From Bacteroidales bacterium (GTDB lineage Bacteria; Bacteroidota; Bacteroidia; Bacteroidales; ML635J-15): a stretch of DNA of 8,274 nt. Under the pieces are notes generated by a model, which was not told the DNA's origin, made no database searches, and worked only from the letters and a program-made list of their open reading frames with translations. The translations under genes were made by a program, and so were the position numbers. Where the stretch lies: positions 1 to 8,274 of the forward strand of contig JAQVGK010000133.1 of assembly GCA_028696755.1 (NCBI GenBank). Reading direction: 5' to 3'. Below, piece by piece: positions 6,995 to 8,274 of the stretch (its first letter is position 1; the number at the start of each line of letters is the position of its first letter).

Positions 6995-8017
6995 TTATTT
7001 TACTTTGTTTAGGAACTGAACTACACTATTTACAAATTCTTCTTCCAATATGGACTTACCTTGAACAACTTTCCATACTGCGTTTTCATTAACAAAATAG
7101 AATGGTGATTTTACCAATGTGGTAGAGCCAAAAAATACAGCTTGAAACTCCAGTAAAAAACATTGATTATTATTAAAGGCAATATCAAGGGATAAATTGG
7201 GCACCTGAAAATAATTGAATAATTTTTCAGCGTAATTGAGTGTTTCAAAGGGAATATCCTCCCTAAACTCAAACAAACCACTACCCGAAGCCCTGAAATC
7301 TTTTGGGCGGTTATTTCTTTTTAGCACATAATACTTTTTGCCGTAAATCAGCACTTTATAATCGTATTCAAGATTCGGAACAAAGTTCTGTATAACAAAT
7401 TTATTTCTATATCTGGATTCTTTAATATAACCATTGTGTGTTTTTGCTCTTAACCAGTCTTTTATGTCTTCTTTCAGATTGGGTGTAATACTTATTTTTT
7501 TTACAATTCTTTTTGCTTGGTCAATATTACGGGCTAAATAAACCCCATTACTTTTTGCTCCGGCAGGTTCTTTTATAATTGCGGGATATTCAATTGGTAG
7601 CAGGTTGTTAATAAATTCTTCGTAACCACCAAATACAAACGAGTTCACATTACCAGAGAGTTCATCGGGAATATTGGTGCGCAATATTTCCATAAAAACT
7701 TTATTATTGGTAGCATGCAGAAACTTATATGGTGGTAATAAATTGGCTCCTTTTAACTCTAACCCTAATACCACATCATCAATAAACGATTTGTATTTAT
7801 AACCAATATCTTCTGTACTAGTGTATAAAACAGGTATATTATTCCAATCAATGTTTAAGGTATTTGCTTCTGCAAATGTCAGGAATGCAGCATCAAAATC
7901 ATTTTGCACAAAAAGTTTTTTTAATAACTCTTTTTCCATTCCACTTCGGTAAGGAAAATCATCTCGTTTACTACCGAAATTTCTTTTGTAATCACAGAGT
8001 AAATATATTTTTTTCAT
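6995..8017 (-). CDS. ATP-grasp domain protein, RimK/glutathione-synthetase-like
   Basis: A 340-residue protein, complete, with ATG at 8015-8017. The N-terminal ~100 residues are a pre-ATP-grasp-like domain. The ATP-grasp part shows YPAIIKEPAGAKSNGVY (144-160) with Lys149 as nucleotide-binding lysine and a glycine-containing loop, FVIQNFVPN (207-215), DYKVLIYGKKYYVLKR (219-234), and metal ligands in SLDIA (Asp278) and LLEFQ (Glu290, Gln292). The last position is usually Asn in the family, so Gln292 is a variation. Such enzymes activate a carboxylate as acyl-phosphate and couple it to an amine or thiol; substrate unknown. It is a different subfamily from the ATP-grasp protein at 2434-3609. It is the first visible gene of the upstream block, with the insertion sequence starting within 85 bases of its start codon. 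AT-rich (17 of 60 G+C at 7141-7200). Confidence 0.82.
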   Translation of the reverse strand: MKKIYLLCDYKRNFGSKRDDFPYRSGMEKELLKKLFVQNDFDAAFLTFAEANTLNIDWNNIPVLYTSTEDIGYKYKSFIDDVVLGLELKGANLLPPYKFLHATNNKVFMEILRTNIPDELSGNVNSFVFGGYEEFINNLLPIEYPAIIKEPAGAKSNGVYLARNIDQAKRIVKKISITPNLKEDIKDWLRAKTHNGYIKESRYRNKFVIQNFVPNLEYDYKVLIYGKKYYVLKRNNRPKDFRASGSGLFEFREDIPFETLNYAEKLFNYFQVPNLSLDIAFNNNQCFLLEFQAVFFGSTTLVKSPFYFVNENAVWKVVQGKSILEEEFVNSVVQFLNKVK

Positions 8018-8049
8018 ATCTTACTACACTAGCATCCGAAAGTACGGAA

Positions 8050-8081
8050 TTTAAAAATGCCCTCAGAATCCCCTATTTTTG
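8050..8081 (+). promoter_or_regulatory. Putative Bacteroidota-type promoter of the transposase gene
   Basis: TATTTTTG at 8074-8081 fits the Bacteroides -7 consensus TAnnTTTG exactly. Twenty bases upstream is TTTA (8050-8053), three of four matches to the -33 box TTTG. The predicted start would be near 8087, giving a leader of about 16 bases before the transposase ATG. Assignment is by motif only. Confidence 0.45.
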
Positions 8082-8102
8082 AGTTCGAGAAAAAACTTTA
8101 CA

Positions 8103-8274
8103 ATGATGGGACTCTTCAGGCGAAACAAAAATAACAAAAAGCCCCTCATTCGACAAATTATAGATTTAGTTCCCCGCTGGCTATTCGATAGCTGCACCAG
8201 AACCTATCAAACGGATAAAGGATGCAGTAAGTACAAGACGTACGACCAGCTTGTTGCCTTAACTTTCGGACAGC
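8103..8274 (+). CDS. Transposase N-terminus, IS4 family, DUF4372 domain (cut by window end)
   Basis: An open frame from ATG ATG at 8103-8108 runs off the window end after 57 codons plus one base. The peptide starts MMGLFRRNKNNKKPLI and contains IIDLVPRWLFDS, followed by DKGCSKYKTYDQLVALTFGQ, the pattern of the DUF4372 domain that opens many IS4-family DDE transposases in Bacteroidota. The frame is closed upstream by TAA at 8052-8054, so no much longer start is possible; the first or second ATG may be used. The DDE catalytic core lies outside, so whether the element is intact is unknown. The basic, Lys/Arg-rich start is consistent with DNA binding. It runs opposite to all the glycan genes. Confidence 0.75.
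   Translation, partial: MMGLFRRNKNNKKPLIRQIIDLVPRWLFDSCTRTYQTDKGCSKYKTYDQLVALTFGQ
8126..8157 (-). promoter_or_regulatory. Putative outward promoter inside the IS, facing the glycan genes
   Basis: Read on the minus strand, TTTG (8157-8154) is followed after 20 bases by TATTTTTG (8133-8126). This is a full match to the Bacteroides -33/-7 pattern TTTG-N~20-TAnnTTTG. Transcription would start near 8119 and reach the ATP-grasp start codon (8017) after about 100 bases. It overlaps the transposase coding start. Prediction by motif only. Confidence 0.4.

Larger units (their letters stand above)
8033..8274 (+). mobile_element. Left end of an IS4-type insertion sequence (partial)
   Basis: The transposase gene start at 8103 and its compact leader with promoter-like boxes indicate the left end of an insertion sequence that continues beyond the window. 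The exact end is unknown; the candidate boundary is near CATCCGAAAGTACGG (from 8033), chosen only because the sequence right of the ATP-grasp start has no other explanation. The right terminal repeat and target duplication lie outside, so the boundary cannot be proven here. The element has entered directly upstream of the glycan genes, in opposite orientation. Confidence 0.5.

Overview
The window looks like part of a Bacteroidota (Bacteroidetes) genome. The evidence is indirect. Most genes lack a clear Shine-Dalgarno sequence, the best promoter matches have the TTTG / TAnnTTTG form known from Bacteroides, there is the start of an IS4-type transposase of a kind common in that phylum, and there are short intergenic repeats of the GTCATTTCGA...GAGAAATCT type. 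No rRNA, tRNA or CRISPR array was seen.

All seven complete genes lie on the minus strand. Six of them form a surface-glycan type locus, which reads from right to left. The first block is an ATP-grasp ligase (8017-6995), an asparagine-synthase-like protein without the glutaminase cysteine (6987-5275) and a GT4 glycosyltransferase (5275-4328). These are packed with a 7-bp gap and a 1-bp stop/start overlap. The second block is a second ATP-grasp protein of a different subfamily (3609-2434), a DUF354 putative glycosyltransferase (2432-1422) and a UDP-GlcNAc 2-epimerase, WecB (1415-273), with gaps of 1 and 6 bp. WecB would supply UDP-ManNAc, the two transferases would build the glycan, and the two ATP-grasp proteins plus the asparagine-synthase homologue suggest amide or peptide-type decoration of a sugar or carrier. 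The product cannot be named from sequence alone.

Between the blocks lies a ~720-bp island that does not belong to the pathway: a GIY-YIG nuclease gene (4163-3852) followed five bases later by a composite palindromic element (3676-3846). This element has two related repeat units in opposite orientation around a perfect 25-bp GC-rich hairpin with a 3-nt loop.

At the right edge (from about 8033) the plus strand enters an insertion sequence: promoter-like boxes, then the first 57 codons of a DUF4372/IS4-type transposase cut by the window end. Inside this coding start there is a good outward-facing promoter match that could transcribe the glycan genes. At the left edge (1-272) there is no recognisable gene. 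It holds a degenerate 7-bp tandem array (118-187, with similar units at 3-23) and a ~94-bp block with inverted TCGACA motifs between the two parts.

The best leads are the frame-breaking 8-bp tandem repeat inside wecB (possible phase variation), the hairpin element beside the GIY-YIG gene, the cysteine-less asparagine-synthase/ATP-grasp set, and the IS-borne outward promoter.
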